From NCBI RefSeq assembly GCF_016909175.1, contig NZ_JAFBFI010000002.1, forward strand, positions 124,001 to 188,000: a stretch of 64,000 nucleotides of DNA. The letters are read 5' to 3'. Origin of the DNA: Peribacillus deserti (GTDB lineage Bacteria; Bacillota; Bacilli; Bacillales; DSM-1321). Both the position numbers and the translations under genes were made by a program. Below, piece by piece: positions 7,832 through 16,590 of this stretch. Each line of letters begins with the position of its first letter. Within the stretch, counting starts at the first letter, position 1. Under the pieces are notes generated by a model that saw nothing but the letters and a program-made list of their open reading frames with translations, did no database searches and was not told where the DNA came from.

Positions 7832-8494
7832 TTGAAAAAGCTGATTACACCGCAGGAGGCTGTGACTTACATCAAAGACGGGTGCCGGGTCATGGTTGGG
7901 GGCTTTGGGCTGGTTGGCTGCCCGCTGACACTCGTTGATGCACTCCTTGATACAGCCGTAAAAGATTTGGAAATTATCAGCAACAATTTAGGTGAACCTG
8001 GAAAAGGTCTAGGTGCATTAGTAAGACAGCAAAGAGTCAGGAAAGGCATTGGATCCTACTTCACCTCAAATCCTGAAGTAGCTGCATCCTATCACAGGGG
8101 AGAACTTGAAGTCGAGCTCCTCCCGCAGGGAACCTTATCTGAAGCAATCCGGGCAGGCGGTGCGGGGATCGCAGCATTTTATACACCCGTCGGAGCCGGA
8201 ACAGAAATAGCGGCGGGGAAAGAGGAGAGAGTCTTCTCGAATCAGAAATTCATTCTCCAGGAAGCCTTAAAAGCGGATGTAGCATTAATAAAGGCCTGCC
8301 AGGCAGATGAACTCGGAAATCTAATTTATACAAAGTCAGCACGTAACTTTAATCCGATTATGGCTACTGCAGCTAAGATTGTCATTGCTGAGATTGATGA
8401 AATGGTCCCAATAGGGGAACTGTCTCCTGAACATATCGTGACTCCTCACCTATTTGTTGATTTTTTAGTTCTAAAGGAGGCGGGCCGCACATGA
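7832..8494 (+). CDS. yodS: CoA-transferase subunit A (YodS-like)
   Basis: The 220-residue alpha subunit of a family I 3-oxoacid CoA-transferase (ScoA/AtoD type), which moves CoA from an acyl-CoA donor to a 3-oxo acid. The glycine-rich CoA site near the N-terminus (VGGFGLVGCP, about 27-36) is typical. The start is TTG, with GGGGGAAGG upstream. It overlaps the B subunit by four bases (ATGA), as expected for a heteromeric enzyme. It corresponds to YodS in the B. subtilis yodTSRQP-kamA operon. Here it probably activates a 3-oxo acid made from acetylated beta-lysine; the substrate is inferred from the operon. Confidence 0.88.
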   Translation: MKKLITPQEAVTYIKDGCRVMVGGFGLVGCPLTLVDALLDTAVKDLEIISNNLGEPGKGLGALVRQQRVRKGIGSYFTSNPEVAASYHRGELEVELLPQGTLSEAIRAGGAGIAAFYTPVGAGTEIAAGKEERVFSNQKFILQEALKADVALIKACQADELGNLIYTKSARNFNPIMATAAKIVIAEIDEMVPIGELSPEHIVTPHLFVDFLVLKEAGRT

Positions 8495-9165
8495 GTATTA
8501 AAAATGATATCGCTAAAAGGGCTGCAGCTTCTTTAAAGGATGGAGATATTGTCAACCTGGGAATCGGAATTCCGACACTTGTAGCAGATTATATTCCTGA
8601 AAACATTATGGTGTTTCTCCATTCGGAAAATGGAATTCTGGGTGTAGGGCCTACCCCAGCTGAAGGGATGGCAGATAAAAATCTAGTCAATGCAGGGAAG
8701 CTGCCGGTTACAGTGGAAAAAGGAGCCTCTTTTTTTGACAGTGCTTCTTCTTTTGGAATGATTCGTGGCGGTCATGTGGATGTATCCATTCTCGGAGTAT
8801 TGGAAGTGGACGAAAGGGGAAGAGTCGCTAATTGGTCTGTACCAGGTAAAAGTGTACTCGGAGTCGGCGGAGCGATGGATCTGCTCGAAGGCTCGAAAAA
8901 GGTCATAGTCACTACCCTGCATACGGCCAAAAAGGGAGACGCAAAAATTGTAAAAACTCTTCACTATCCAATTACATCTGAGCGTCAAGTTGATTTAATC
9001 ATTACAGACCTGGCTGTTTTTGAAGTGGATTCAGAAGGATTAATTTTAACTGAGCTCTCTCCCGGAGTGAAACTGAAGGAAGTTAAGGAAAAAACAGAAG
9101 CAGCCTTCCGTTTGAAAGAAGACTTAATTACCCGAGAGTCAAAACGAGGGGAGGGGGCTGAGTGA
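8491..9165 (+). CDS. yodR: CoA-transferase subunit B (YodR-like)
   Basis: The 224-residue beta subunit partner of the preceding gene. It carries the catalytic glutamate E46 in the SENG motif (HSENGILGVGP), which forms the glutamyl-CoA thioester. AAAGGAGGCGGG lies before its ATG, inside the end of the A subunit gene. Its TGA overlaps the ATG of the thiolase by one base, so the three genes are translationally coupled. In B. subtilis the homologue is YodR. Acetoacetate CoA-transferase is the alternative reading if the operon context is ignored. Confidence 0.9.
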   Translation: MSIKNDIAKRAAASLKDGDIVNLGIGIPTLVADYIPENIMVFLHSENGILGVGPTPAEGMADKNLVNAGKLPVTVEKGASFFDSASSFGMIRGGHVDVSILGVLEVDERGRVANWSVPGKSVLGVGGAMDLLEGSKKVIVTTLHTAKKGDAKIVKTLHYPITSERQVDLIITDLAVFEVDSEGLILTELSPGVKLKEVKEKTEAAFRLKEDLITRESKRGEGAE

Positions 9166-10361
9166 TGGTCGTGATCGTGAGTGCGCGAAGAACAGCCATA
9201 GGAAGATATGGCGGAGCACTGGCAGAATGCAAACCCGAGGATCTGCTTGCTGTGGTTATGAAGAATGCTTTGTCAACAGCAGGATGTTCTTCTTCCATTG
9301 TCGATGAAGTGATCGCAGGACAAACGAAACAAAGTGCAGAAGCGCCTAATATTGCAAGAGTGGCTGCTTTGAAGGCAGGATTTCCGGAAACGGTCATAGG
9401 ACATACCGTTCAAACACAATGCGGTTCTGGACTGCAGGCCGTCATTAATGGAGCCATGTCAATACGAACAGGGCAGTCTGAACTAATTCTTGCTGGCGGG
9501 GTGGAGTGCATGTCGCAGGCTCCCTTTTACTTTACTGGAAACCGTATGGGCATTAAACCGGGAGATCTCACTCTTTATGATTCAAATACAAGAAGCCAGC
9601 CCTGCTCTCAGCCTCAGGATATGTATGGATCTTTTAGTATGGGGCAAACTGCCGAATGGCTTGCCGAAAAATTCAGCATCAGCAGGGCTGAACAGGATGA
9701 ATTTGCGCTCTGCAGCCAGGATAAAGCATTCAAAGCCATAGAAAGCGGCCGGTTTGCAGAGGAAATTGTGCCTGTTATAGTTCCAAAAGGCAAGAGGGAA
9801 TCCGAACGGTTTGCCGTTGATGAACACCCTAGAAAAACGAGCCTTGAAAAATTGTCACAGCTTGCTCCTGCATTCACTAGCGGCGGAACTGTAACAGCGG
9901 GAAATGCATCAGGAAGAAATGACGGCGCAGCCGCTCTTCTAATGATGTCAGAGGAAAAAGCAAGAAACCTGGGACTTACTCCGCTTGCCAAAATCCGTTC
10001 ATGGGCAGGGGCGGGAGTTTCACCAAAAGAGATGGGACTCGGCCCAGTTCCGGCTGCAGAAAAAGCACTTATAAAAGCGGGGCTGAAAATGAATGACATT
10101 GATCTTGTAGAAATAAATGAAGCATTCAGTGCCCAGGTGCTGGCCTGCCTGCGACATTGGCCAGAGCTCGATAGGAACAAAATAAATGTGAATGGAGGAG
10201 GAATAGCACTAGGCCATCCGCTGGGATGCAGCGGCGCGCGAATCCTTGTCACACTCATCCACGAGCTTCATAAAACTAAACTCACCTACGGTTTAGCTGC
10301 TCTATGTGCAGCAGGAGGCCTTGGTATTGCAATGGTGGTGGAACGTTGGAAAGAGGAATGA
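9165..10361 (+). CDS. thiolase (acetyl-CoA C-acyltransferase family)
   Basis: A 398-residue thiolase with the full catalytic set: C86 in QTQCGSGLQAV, H351 in GGGIALGHPLG and C381 in LCAAGGLG. A GTG lies in frame at 9162, but ATG 9165 sits in a TGATG overlap with the CoA-transferase and behind GAGGGGGCTG, so I start there. A degradative thiolase next to a 3-oxoacid CoA-transferase would cleave the 3-oxoacyl-CoA to acetyl-CoA and a shortened acyl-CoA. In this operon the expected product would be 4-acetamidobutyryl-CoA. B. subtilis lacks a thiolase gene in its kamA operon, so this is an added step. Confidence 0.9.
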   Translation: MVVIVSARRTAIGRYGGALAECKPEDLLAVVMKNALSTAGCSSSIVDEVIAGQTKQSAEAPNIARVAALKAGFPETVIGHTVQTQCGSGLQAVINGAMSIRTGQSELILAGGVECMSQAPFYFTGNRMGIKPGDLTLYDSNTRSQPCSQPQDMYGSFSMGQTAEWLAEKFSISRAEQDEFALCSQDKAFKAIESGRFAEEIVPVIVPKGKRESERFAVDEHPRKTSLEKLSQLAPAFTSGGTVTAGNASGRNDGAAALLMMSEEKARNLGLTPLAKIRSWAGAGVSPKEMGLGPVPAAEKALIKAGLKMNDIDLVEINEAFSAQVLACLRHWPELDRNKINVNGGGIALGHPLGCSGARILVTLIHELHKTKLTYGLAALCAAGGLGIAMVVERWKEE

Positions 10362-11731
10362 GGGATGACCATGTTTTTCACCGCGACTTGTCAAAGAAGT
10401 ATCCTCTTATCACACATGGGAAAGGTTCGTACTTGTACAGCGAGGAAGGCACAAGATATCTGGATGCCTGCTCAGGAGCAGTGGCTGCAAATCTGGGGCA
10501 TGGAATTGAAGAAATTGCATCGGCAATGGCAAACCAGGCGAAAAGGGCAGCTTTTGTTCATACGCTGAGATTTGAGACACCTGTTCTGTATAAACTTTCC
10601 GAGAAAATAGCCCGGTTTGCTCCTGATGGATTAAATAAGGTGTACTTTACTTCAGGAGGATCAGAGGCAAATGAGAGTGCCATTAAATTGGCAAGGCAAT
10701 TTCATAGAGATGCTGGAAAACCTGAAAAGCATGTGGTGATTGGAAGGTGGCAGTCTTATCACGGAAATACCTTTGGCTCACTATCTGCTGGAGGTGATAT
10801 TAAAAGAAGGCAGGTCTACACACCCAACCTGCTGCACTTTACTCATATTCACTCTCCAAACTGTTTGAGATGCCCATTTCAACGGGATAAAGGTGATTGT
10901 GACAGCAGGCAGGACTGGTCCTGTTCAACCAGTTTGGAGCAGCTGATACTTGAAGTCGGCCCTCAAAATGTTTCTGCTTTCATCGCGGAACCTATTACTG
11001 GAAGCCAGTTGGGTTCGGTCGTTCCCCCTGACAATTATTTTAAGGAAGTGCGGAGAATTTGTGATCAATATGATGTTCTTCTTATTGCAGATGAAGTCAT
11101 GACTGGTTTTGGCCGAACAGGAAAAACCTTTGCCATAGAATATTTTGATGTGATTCCTGACATTATTACTTTTGGTAAAGGAATATCTGCCGGCTATGCA
11201 CCGCTGGCAGGGATGATTGTGCATGACCGGTTGATTAAGGGCCTGATTCAGAACAGCAAAGGTAAATTCGTCCACGGGTATACCTACAGCGGCCATCCGG
11301 TGTCCGTGGCAGCAGGCCTGGCAGTTCTGGATATATATGAACGTGAAAAAATTCTTGAAAATGTTGTTGAAAAAGGAAATTACCTTTTACAGAAATTAAT
11401 AGAATTAAAGAGAGAAATTCCTCTTATTTTTGATGTAAGAGGCAAAGGTCTGCTGCTGGGCCTAGAGTTTGCTGCCGATGCAGAAGGTACCCCTTTTAAA
11501 CAAGACTTACAAATCACTGAACGAATTAATGAAAAAGCAATCGAATTGGGAGCGGTCTTTTACCCTGGCAGCGGTACGATTAACGGATATCTTGGAGACC
11601 ATCTAATCGTAAGCCCGCCATTGAATAGTAAAACGAACGAGATCGATGAGTTAGTTCACATACTAAGAAAATCTATAAAGCTTACTATCGAGGAAATCAG
11701 GGAGGCTGGTTTTTATGACTCTGCAAAGTAA
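10358..11731 (+). CDS. yodT: class III aminotransferase, YodT-like
   Basis: A 457-residue PLP enzyme of the class III family. The PLP lysine is K274 in TFGKGISAGYAPL, and DEVMTGFGRTG precedes it. A cysteine-rich insert near residues 165-190 (C..C...C.....C) is also typical of the YodT group and may bind a metal. The frame is open further upstream, but ATG 10358 forms an ATGA overlap with the thiolase stop and follows GGAAAGAGG, so that is the start. The role inferred from context is removal of the 3-amino group of beta-lysine or its N6-acetyl form, giving the 3-oxo acid for the CoA-transferase. Confidence 0.85.
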   Translation: MRDDHVFHRDLSKKYPLITHGKGSYLYSEEGTRYLDACSGAVAANLGHGIEEIASAMANQAKRAAFVHTLRFETPVLYKLSEKIARFAPDGLNKVYFTSGGSEANESAIKLARQFHRDAGKPEKHVVIGRWQSYHGNTFGSLSAGGDIKRRQVYTPNLLHFTHIHSPNCLRCPFQRDKGDCDSRQDWSCSTSLEQLILEVGPQNVSAFIAEPITGSQLGSVVPPDNYFKEVRRICDQYDVLLIADEVMTGFGRTGKTFAIEYFDVIPDIITFGKGISAGYAPLAGMIVHDRLIKGLIQNSKGKFVHGYTYSGHPVSVAAGLAVLDIYEREKILENVVEKGNYLLQKLIELKREIPLIFDVRGKGLLLGLEFAADAEGTPFKQDLQITERINEKAIELGAVFYPGSGTINGYLGDHLIVSPPLNSKTNEIDELVHILRKSIKLTIEEIREAGFYDSAK

Positions 11732-13013
11732 AACAGCAGAAATCCAGGAGAAAGCAAGAAGGCATTTGTCACCTGTTATGACAAGAGTGACGGAAATGGT
11801 TGTCGAGAGAGCAAAAGGAGCCCGATTTTGGACCTCAGATGGTGAAGAATATATCGATTTTGTCTCAGGAGTAGCGGTAAACGCCATTGGCCATGCACAT
11901 GAAGCTATGGTGGAAGCGATCCAAAAGCAAGCAGAAGCTTTTATCCACTTTGGTCTTAATTATGGTTATTACGAAACTGCGGCAAATCTGGCCGAAAAAC
12001 TGGCTGAAATCACTCCTGGGAGTCTGGATACCGTTTTCTTTTCAAATTCCGGTGGAGAAGCCATTGATGGAGCCTTAAAACTAGCAAAAGCAGTCACCGG
12101 GAGGCCAGGGATTATTGCCTTTGAAGGATCTTTTCATGGCCGGACCATGGGCGCGACAGCTATTACCGCATCCAGTTCTAAATATCGAAAATTTTATGAG
12201 CCTATTCTTGGTGAGGTCTATCATGCGCCATATCCATATCCCGGACAGCTCAGAGGAGTGAAAGAAGGCGAGATAACGGAATATTGTCTGGGGCAAATCC
12301 AGAAAATCTTTGATTTGCGTATAGATCCATCAAGGGTAGCTGCCATTATTATTGAGCCAGTAATGGGAGAAGGAGGGTATTTCCCGGCTCCGCCAGAATT
12401 TATACAGGAGCTGCGCCGTCTTTGCGATTCTCATGGGATCCTCCTCGTTTTTGATGAAGTCCAGACAGGCTTTGGCCGCACAGGAAAAATGTTTGCAGCA
12501 GAACATTCAGGAGTAACGCCCGATATTTTGGTTCTCGCGAAGGCATTATCAGGCGGAATGCCGCTCGGTGCCATAGTGGCTGCAAGGGAGCTTCATGAGA
12601 AATGGCCTGCAGGCGGACACGGATCAACCTTTGGAGGAAATCCAATATCATGTGCAGCTGCTCTTGCCAATATTAAGATTCTTCAAGAGGAAAACCTGAT
12701 TGAAAGGAGCAGTAAGCTCGGTGAAAGAATCGTTACACGGCTTCGCAGCTCCTTAAAGGGTTTGGACGCTGTAAATGAGGTCCGAGGAATCGGACTAATG
12801 ATTGGGATAGAATTTGAATCTTCCATTGCTGCTTCTGCAGTCCCCCACATTAAGCAGAAAGCGTTGGAAAATAAGCTTTTGATTATGAACTGCGGCGTTT
12901 ACGGTCAAACCATTCGCTTGATGCTTCCACTCAACATTGAAGAAGAAGTCCTGGAAAAAGGTCTTTCAATCCTGGAAAAGGCCATTAAAGAAACTCTCTC
13001 AAAGGAGGAATAA
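11715..13013 (+). CDS. class III aminotransferase, 4-aminobutyrate aminotransferase type
   Basis: A 432-residue PLP enzyme close to GabT-like omega-aminotransferases. PLP lysine K276 lies in [13 protein letters not shown], with [11 protein letters not shown] upstream and the GGN/S phosphate loop near [11 protein letters not shown]. It starts 17 bases inside the yodT-like gene behind GGGAGG. As a GABA transaminase it would convert 4-aminobutyrate to succinate semialdehyde, the substrate of the dehydrogenase encoded next. It is a clear paralogue of the preceding aminotransferase, which argues that the two act on different carbons of the same carbon chain. Confidence 0.85.
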   Translation: MTLQSKTAEIQEKARRHLSPVMTRVTEMVVERAKGARFWTSDGEEYIDFVSGVAVNAIGHAHEAMVEAIQKQAEAFIHFGLNYGYYETAANLAEKLAEITPGSLDTVFFSNSGGEAIDGALKLAKAVTGRPGIIAFEGSFHGRTMGATAITASSSKYRKFYEPILGEVYHAPYPYPGQLRGVKEGEITEYCLGQIQKIFDLRIDPSRVAAIIIEPVMGEGGYFPAPPEFIQELRRLCDSHGILLVFDEVQTGFGRTGKMFAAEHSGVTPDILVLAKALSGGMPLGAIVAARELHEKWPAGGHGSTFGGNPISCAAALANIKILQEENLIERSSKLGERIVTRLRSSLKGLDAVNEVRGIGLMIGIEFESSIAASAVPHIKQKALENKLLIMNCGVYGQTIRLMLPLNIEEEVLEKGLSILEKAIKETLSKEE

Positions 13014-13015
13014 TC

Positions 13016-14476
13016 ATGTCCCATCAAGGGTTTTCCGAAACAAAGAAGTTTGGTTTATATATAAATGGAGACTGGGTGTATAACAGCAGGCAGAATGATT
13101 TTGAAAGCATGAATCCAGCAACAGAAGAGAGAGTCGGAACGTGTCCAGGCGCTTCACCCCATGAGGTAAACCAGGCTGTCGATAGTGCAGTGCAAGCCTT
13201 TAAAACCTGGAAAAATACTCCACTGCCTGAAAGAGCTCATTACTTATGGCAGGCAGCAGCATTATTTGAAGAGAGAAAAGTAGAAATTGCCACTATGATG
13301 ACTTGTGAAATGGGAAAAGTACTTGCCGAATCACTCGGAGAAGTAGGCGTGGTCATTGAGACTTGCAAATATATGGCCGGGGAAGGACGCCGCTTGTTTG
13401 GAGAAACGGTAGCGTCAGGGGCTCCTGACCGCCAGATTATGATGATCAGAGAGCCAGTTGGTGTGGTGGCCTGTATAACGCCGTGGAATTTTCCAGTAGC
13501 AATGGGAGGATACAAGATTCTCGCCGCCCTCGTGAGCGGTAACACGGTCGTCTGGAAGCCAGCCTCAGAAGTCGCTATATCTGCCCAGCTTTTCACAGAC
13601 GTTTTTCATGAAGTCGGACTTCCAAATGGTGTCCTTAATCTTATAACAGGTTCAGGGAGAAAAGTGGGTGCTCAATTAGCTGAACATAAGGATATAAGTG
13701 TCATTTCTTTTACAGGTTCTACAGAGGTTGGAATTAAACTTTCCGAAACAGCCAGTAAATCGTTAAAGAGGGTCTCACTTGAGCTGGGTGGAAAAAACGC
13801 CGTTATTGTGCTTAAAGATGCAAATCTTGACGCAGCAGCAGAAGCTATAGTCAAGTCAGCTTTTACTACAACCGGGCAGCGGTGTACGGCAGCAAGCCGC
13901 GTGATCGTTGAGTCAGACATCCATGATGAACTTCTGCAGAAGGTGGTTAGGAAAGCTAAAGAACTGAGAGTGGGAAACGGACTGGAAGAGGGTGTTGACA
14001 TAGGTCCATTAGTAAACAAACAGCAGCTGGAAACTACAGAGAAATATGTAGAAATTGCATTAAGAGAAGGTGCGGAATTAGAATGTGGAGGAAAACGCGC
14101 TGCCACTGAGAAAGGTTACTTCTTTGAACCTACTATACTGAGTAAAGTGAAAAAAGATCACCGAGCAGCCCAGGAAGAAATCTTTGGGCCTGTGCTTGCC
14201 TTTATAGAAGCAGAAAGCTTTGAAGAGGCAATAGACATCAATAATAGCACTGAATACGGCCTTTCCTCTTCTTTATTTACAAGCAGTCTTCATTATGCAA
14301 ACAGAGGGGCGAGGGAGATTGAGAGCGGTTTAGTTTATATCAATAATGGAACATCGAATGCTGAAATTGGAGTTGCTTTCGGCGGGACTAAATCATCAGG
14401 AAATGGCCACCGAGAGGTATCACACCATGTATTTGACATCATGACTGAATGGAAATCTGTTTACATCAATTACTAG
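13016..14476 (+). CDS. NAD(P)-dependent aldehyde dehydrogenase, semialdehyde type
   Basis: A 486-residue aldehyde dehydrogenase. The nucleophile is C290 in TTGQRCTAASR and the general base E256 is in LELGGKNAV. The Rossmann-type GSTEVG motif and the C-terminal FGGTKSSGNG are present. It resembles Bacillus YcbD/succinate-semialdehyde dehydrogenases. It follows the aminotransferase by two bases with an AAAGGAGGAA site, so tight coupling is expected. Oxidation of succinate semialdehyde to succinate is the simplest reading; 2-oxoglutarate semialdehyde is an alternative substrate within this family. Confidence 0.9.
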   Translation: MSHQGFSETKKFGLYINGDWVYNSRQNDFESMNPATEERVGTCPGASPHEVNQAVDSAVQAFKTWKNTPLPERAHYLWQAAALFEERKVEIATMMTCEMGKVLAESLGEVGVVIETCKYMAGEGRRLFGETVASGAPDRQIMMIREPVGVVACITPWNFPVAMGGYKILAALVSGNTVVWKPASEVAISAQLFTDVFHEVGLPNGVLNLITGSGRKVGAQLAEHKDISVISFTGSTEVGIKLSETASKSLKRVSLELGGKNAVIVLKDANLDAAAEAIVKSAFTTTGQRCTAASRVIVESDIHDELLQKVVRKAKELRVGNGLEEGVDIGPLVNKQQLETTEKYVEIALREGAELECGGKRAATEKGYFFEPTILSKVKKDHRAAQEEIFGPVLAFIEAESFEEAIDINNSTEYGLSSSLFTSSLHYANRGAREIESGLVYINNGTSNAEIGVAFGGTKSSGNGHREVSHHVFDIMTEWKSVYINY

Positions 14477-14496
14477 GAAGATTTTGAGGTGCTGAA

Positions 14497-16017
14497 ATGG
14501 CAAAGCTAAAGGTAGGTATTGCTTTTTTTTATCACGAGTCTCATAGTTTCGTTTCAGGCAAAACCACCTTGAAAGATTTTAGGGATGAGGGGTATTTTAA
14601 AGGGCAGGAAATAATGGAAGCGTACTTAGGGACAAAAACCGAGGTTGGTGGATTCATTGACGTTCTTTCGGCTGAAAACAGAGTTGAGATAGTTCCGCTT
14701 CTTTGTGCAGCTGCCATTCCGTCGGGAGTCGTTTCTTTCGAGACTTATCATTTATTAGAACAAGAGCTCATGAGTTCTTTACTAGACGCGGGCAGGCTGG
14801 ATGGATTGCTGCTGGCTCTCCATGGATCCATGGTAGCAGAAAACGTCTTGGATCCTGAAAGAGAGCTGCTTAGCAAAATAAGAGCCTTTCTCGGGCCGGA
14901 TATTCCTATTGCAACTACCTTGGATATGCATGCAAATCTGAGCTCTGAAATGATTGAATATACTCCCTATCACTTTGGATTTAAGACGTATCCTCACATT
15001 GATATGTATGATCAGGGAGTTAAAGCTGCCCGTACTCTTCTGCAGCATCTCCTGGAAGGAAAAAGGGCTGAAGCCGCTTTTATTAAACTGCCTATGATGC
15101 CGCCATCCATTAATATGAAAACGGCTGAAGGACCGATGCACACCCTTGTTACACTGGCAAAAGGAATGGAGAATAAGGGTGAAATTATGAATGCTTCCGT
15201 TTTTGGCGGGTTTCCTTACTCGGATGTACCGATGGCAGGGGCGAGTGTGTTAACAATTGCCAGAACAAAGGAAGAAGCTGAAAAAGCAGCTAAAAGACTT
15301 GCGAAGAAATTCTGGGACGTGAAAGAAGAATTTATACAGAAACTGCCTGGTGTCAAAGATGGAGTACAGCTTGCCTTAATTGAGAAAGCTGAAAAGCCTG
15401 TTGTACTTGCAGACATTTCGGATAATCCTTTAAGCTGCGGGAGCGGCGATACAACTGAATTGCTAAGGGAAATAATCAGGCTGAACTTGAAGGGCTCCTT
15501 ATTTGGGGGCTTAAATGACCCCGAATCCATTGAAAAATGCAGGAAATCTGGCATTGGAACAGAGGTGGAGCTTACTCTTGGCGGTAAGATATCTCCTGAA
15601 TTTGGTTTGCCAATTAAATTGACAGCCAGAGTAAATGCATTATCAGATGGAGTTTTTTATAACAGCGGCCCCTTCAACCAGAACTTGCGGGTAGATGCGA
15701 AGGGAGCGGCTTATATAACAGCCGGGAATGTGGATATTTTGTTAATTGGCAGAGGACTTTCTGCAAATGATCCCGAGATGTTCAGGCACATCGGAATAGA
15801 GCCGGCTGCTTATCATATTTTGGGATTAAAGGTTAAGAACCATTTCCGTGCAGCATTCGATCCGCTTATCAGCAAGGTAATTTATATAGATGCACCCGGC
15901 GCTGCTTCGAACGACCTTACACATTTTAAATATAAAAATATCCCACATCAAATATGGCCATTCAAAACAGTACAGTTTGAGCTGAGCGGGGAGGATAGAC
16001 AAAATGGCAACTCATGA
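14497..16017 (+). CDS. M81 family metallopeptidase (MlrC-like)
   Basis: A 506-residue protein of the MlrC family. Members have an N-terminal DUF1485 domain and a C-terminal domain; the archetype opens amide bonds in linearised microcystin. Likely zinc ligands are visible in the N-terminal domain: H20-E-S-H (YHESHSF), LDMHANL and YPHID. Family members in catabolic operons are thought to hydrolyse small amides, but few have known substrates. It replaces the YodQ deacylase (M20 family) found at the matching place in B. subtilis, so I infer it hydrolyses the N-acetyl group from 4-acetamidobutyrate (or its CoA ester). GAGGTG precedes the ATG, and its 3' end overlaps the acetyltransferase gene by 14 bases. 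Confidence 0.85.
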   Translation: MAKLKVGIAFFYHESHSFVSGKTTLKDFRDEGYFKGQEIMEAYLGTKTEVGGFIDVLSAENRVEIVPLLCAAAIPSGVVSFETYHLLEQELMSSLLDAGRLDGLLLALHGSMVAENVLDPERELLSKIRAFLGPDIPIATTLDMHANLSSEMIEYTPYHFGFKTYPHIDMYDQGVKAARTLLQHLLEGKRAEAAFIKLPMMPPSINMKTAEGPMHTLVTLAKGMENKGEIMNASVFGGFPYSDVPMAGASVLTIARTKEEAEKAAKRLAKKFWDVKEEFIQKLPGVKDGVQLALIEKAEKPVVLADISDNPLSCGSGDTTELLREIIRLNLKGSLFGGLNDPESIEKCRKSGIGTEVELTLGGKISPEFGLPIKLTARVNALSDGVFYNSGPFNQNLRVDAKGAAYITAGNVDILLIGRGLSANDPEMFRHIGIEPAAYHILGLKVKNHFRAAFDPLISKVIYIDAPGAASNDLTHFKYKNIPHQIWPFKTVQFELSGEDRQNGNS

Positions 16018-16480
16018 AAAACCTTTTTATATTGATATACCTGCAAAGCTGACTCCTGAAGAGCAGCAGATTCTAATGGAGCTTGAACTTGATGCGTTCC
16101 CTGGCTTAGGGGCTGTAGATGAACAGACACTTGTTCCGCTTGCAAGGTATGGAAAAATCATATTGTACAAAGAGGAAGGCGACCCTAGACCTGTTGCGGT
16201 ATGCGAATTAATGCGGGATTACCACTCGCCGTCAAAAGCCTATATTTTTGGATATTATGTTCGTTCCGATAAAAAGGGGCAGGGTATCGGAAAGAAGTTC
16301 ATGGCAGAGGTCCATTCCATTGTGAAAAAGGATGGATTTTCGAAGATTTGTTTAACTGTAAGCTTAGAAAACAAGGCAGCTGTTACATTGTACGAAAAGT
16401 CGGGCTATCAAATAGTAGAAACAAGAAAATCCGAGTTTGGCGCCGGGGAGGATCGATATTATATGGAAAGGCTGCTATAG
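16004..16480 (+). CDS. GNAT acetyltransferase, candidate beta-lysine N-acetyltransferase
   Basis: A 158-residue GNAT protein with the acetyl-CoA loop KKGQGIGKKF (about 91-100) and the C-terminal LYEKSGY helix. GGGGAGG lies before its ATG inside the end of the M81 gene. The B. subtilis operon has at this position YodP (AblB), a longer two-part enzyme that acetylates the 6-amino group of beta-lysine. This protein is only about half that length, so it is not a plain orthologue, but its placement just upstream of kamA suggests the same reaction. The substrate is inferred. Confidence 0.8.
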   Translation: MATHEKPFYIDIPAKLTPEEQQILMELELDAFPGLGAVDEQTLVPLARYGKIILYKEEGDPRPVAVCELMRDYHSPSKAYIFGYYVRSDKKGQGIGKKFMAEVHSIVKKDGFSKICLTVSLENKAAVTLYEKSGYQIVETRKSEFGAGEDRYYMERLL

Positions 16481-16590
16481 CTGGCTCTCAAGCTTAATGA
16501 CTCTTATAAGGAGTTCTATAGTTTCGCTGGGGGCCAAAAAATGCAGCAGATCGGGTTGATTTTCCTCAAATAAATCTTGGAGGGTTATAC

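Noticed and set aside
9614-10258. 214-codon minus-strand frame
   Set aside because: It is the antisense shadow of the thiolase gene; its serine/proline-rich translation is typical of a shadow frame.
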